DNA from: Zoogloea sp.
GTDB lineage: Bacteria > Pseudomonadota > Gammaproteobacteria > Burkholderiales > Rhodocyclaceae
NCBI RefSeq assembly: GCF_028693495.1
Contig: NZ_JAQUVG010000025.1
Coordinates: 1 to 37,300 of the forward strand
DNA: 37,300 nucleotides
Direction of reading: 5' to 3'
Shown here: positions 35,952 through 37,300 of the stretch, in pieces
How the letters are laid out: each line of letters opens with the position of its first letter
Position numbering within the stretch: the first letter of the stretch is position 1
The notes under the pieces: model-generated
Databases searched by the model: none
What the model saw: only the letters and a program-made list of their open reading frames with translations
Told to the model about the DNA's origin: nothing
Made by a program: the position numbers and the translations under genes

Positions 35952-37300
35952 ATGCTGTGGGAAACCTTTGCCGCAATCCGGGACCTGGGACGCCTGCACG
36001 ACATTGCCAGCGTGCTCATACGTTATGGTTTTGGTGATCTGGTGCGTCGTCTGGGCTTGGCAAGCAGCCTTGAACGGGCAGGGAAGATCCTTCATTGGCA
36101 CGAACAGAGCGAACTGACCACCCTGGAACCGGCAACCCGTGTCCGAAAGGCCCTGGAGGAACTGGGCCCCAGCTTCGTCAAACTCGGACAGATCCTCGCA
36201 ACCCGGGTGGATCTCTTTCCGGACGAATGGATTTCGGAATTCAGCAAGCTTCAGGATCAGGCGCCCGCACTCCCCTTCGAAGCCTTGCGCCCACAGTTGC
36301 TCGAAGATTTGGGCGAAGCTCCGGAAACCGTGTTTGCACACATCGCCACCACTCCACTCGCCGCCGCATCCCTGGCCCAAGTGCATCAAGCCATCCTCCA
36401 GGACGGGACCGCGGTTGTACTCAAAATCCGCCGCCCGGGTATCCGACCCATTGTCGAAGCCGATCTTCGCCTGTTGGCCCGCCTCGCCGAAATTTTCGAG
36501 AACGAGATCCCGGATCTGTGCCGCTACCATCCAAAGGAGATAGTGAGGCAGTTCACTTTATCCCTGCGGCGGGAGTTGGACTTCGCCGCTGAATGCCGCA
36601 ATGCCGAACGGGTCGCAGCCCTCTTTCAGGATCAACCGAACATAGTGATCCCACGCGTACACTGGCAATGGTGCGGCGAACGCCTGAATGTCCAGGACTT
36701 CATCGCAGGAATTTCGGGCCGTGACCTGGCGGGTGCCGATGCAGCAGGACTCGATCGTCGCCAACTGGCACGCAGCGGTGCCGAGGCGGTACTGCGCATG
36801 ATGCTGGAAAGCGGATTCTTTCACGCGGATCCGCATCCGGGAAATGTCTTTTATCTCCCGGACAACCGGATTGCCTTCATCGATTTTGGCATGATCGGCC
36901 GCCTGTCTCCCGAGCGTCGCACCCAAGTCGCACAGTTGCTCCATGGTCTGGTCAGCCGCAACAGCGAGCTCGTGGTGGATATCCTGGAAGACTGGAGCCG
37001 GAGCGGAGAAGGTCCGACCACCGACGCCCGGAACAGACTGGCATCAGAAGTGGACAGTTTTTTGGACACCTATCATGGCTTACCCCTGGCGCAATTGAAT
37101 CTGGGTCGCCTCCTCAACGATCTGCTGACCCTCCTGCGTGACAATGCACTTCACCTTCCTCCGGACCTGGCCCTGATGATCAAGGCCTTTGTGACTCTGG
37201 AGGGAATGGGTCGGCAACTAGACCCTCAGTTTGACATCTCTTCAGAAGCAATGCCGTTCCTGGAACGCCTCCTTCTGGCCCACGCCTCTCCTGCAGCCCT
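35952..37300 (+). CDS. ubiB: ABC1/UbiB-family atypical kinase, 3' truncated by the window end
   Basis: ABC1/ADCK-type atypical protein kinase; UbiB of this family is needed for ubiquinone (Q8) synthesis. The visible 449 residues have the family landmarks: the FVKLGQ (KxGQ) motif at 75-80, the alanine-rich AAAS loop near 137-140, a conserved VVLKIRRPG with K158, REL DFAAECRN around 208-216, the catalytic HADPHPGN at 291-298, and IDFGM (DFG-type, 310-314). The ATG at 35952 is supported by GGGAG nine bases upstream; another ATG at 35895 with no clear site would add 19 residues. No stop codon occurs before base 37300, so the C-terminus lies outside. The ubiB name is tentative because paralogous ABC1 genes exist in many proteobacteria. 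Confidence 0.9.
   Translation, partial: MLWETFAAIRDLGRLHDIASVLIRYGFGDLVRRLGLASSLERAGKILHWHEQSELTTLEPATRVRKALEELGPSFVKLGQILATRVDLFPDEWISEFSKLQDQAPALPFEALRPQLLEDLGEAPETVFAHIATTPLAAASLAQVHQAILQDGTAVVLKIRRPGIRPIVEADLRLLARLAEIFENEIPDLCRYHPKEIVRQFTLSLRRELDFAAECRNAERVAALFQDQPNIVIPRVHWQWCGERLNVQDFIAGISGRDLAGADAAGLDRRQLARSGAEAVLRMMLESGFFHADPHPGNVFYLPDNRIAFIDFGMIGRLSPERRTQVAQLLHGLVSRNSELVVDILEDWSRSGEGPTTDARNRLASEVDSFLDTYHGLPLAQLNLGRLLNDLLTLLRDNALHLPPDLALMIKAFVTLEGMGRQLDPQFDISSEAMPFLERLLLAHASPAA

Noticed and set aside
1-37300. Prophage, insertion sequence, CRISPR, toxin-antitoxin or defence island.
   Set aside because: No integrase, transposase, inverted terminal repeats, repeat-spacer array or defence-gene signature is visible; nearly all space is filled by housekeeping genes. 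AddAB is a general repair system, not an island.

Overview
The window is chromosomal core DNA from a Gram-negative proteobacterium, most likely a betaproteobacterium close to the Rhodocyclales/Nitrosomonadales. The assignment rests on gene order (metZ-purF-cvpA-SPOR-folC-accD-trpA-trpB-trpF-truA-fimV-asd-leuB-leuD-entericidin-leuC, an arrangement I associate with Betaproteobacteria), on LpxH (lipid A synthesis, so an outer membrane), on an Azotobacter-type FdxA ferredoxin, and on high-GC codon use. It is family-level inference, not a species call. I see no insertion sequence, prophage, integrase, CRISPR array or plasmid gene.

Layout. Positions 1-1082 (+) hold the 3' end of a cyclophilin gene and lpxH, ending at a bidirectional terminator. 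From 1134 to 22323 every recognised gene is on the minus strand, tightly packed and often overlapping by 4-8 bases. In transcription order they are aroC, a possible small ORF, an MFS transporter, an M48 lipoprotein protease, leuC, entericidin, leuD, leuB, asd, fimV, an EcfT-like membrane protein, truA, trpF, trpB, trpA, accD, folC, a SPOR protein, cvpA, purF and metZ. This block combines leucine, tryptophan, chorismate, aspartate-family, purine, folate and fatty-acid synthesis with envelope and polarity functions. Positions 22435-24716 (-) form a separate acetolactate synthase I operon (ilvB-ilvN) with its own promoter, a valine-codon leader peptide and an attenuator. Then come fadD, a CBS-domain protein, and fdxA-addB-addA (recombination helicase-nuclease), all minus. 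A 344-base divergent region separates fdxA from trxA, rho, tRNA-Leu(UAG) and a 3'-truncated UbiB/ABC1-type kinase, all plus. The kinase gene runs off the window end.

How the genes work together. Chorismate from AroC feeds TrpF/TrpB/TrpA. LeuC/LeuD/LeuB carry out the isomerisation and oxidation steps of leucine synthesis, whose 2-ketoisovalerate precursor begins with the IlvBN reaction. Asd and MetZ sit on the aspartate-to-methionine branch. AccD and FadD lie on opposite sides of acyl-CoA metabolism. AddAB is the double-strand-break resection machine.

I found no convincing undescribed multi-gene system. The best regulatory object is the ilvB leader and attenuator (24510-24716): seven GTA valine codons within ten codons, a 10-bp terminator, and an alternative pairing beginning one base after the leader stop codon. 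Secondary points of interest are an 11-G run inside aroC, a possible small ORF overlapping the end of aroC, an orphan EcfT-like gene beside truA, fdxA coupled to addBA, a C-rich G-poor rho leader, and several intergenic hairpins inside the long minus-strand block.
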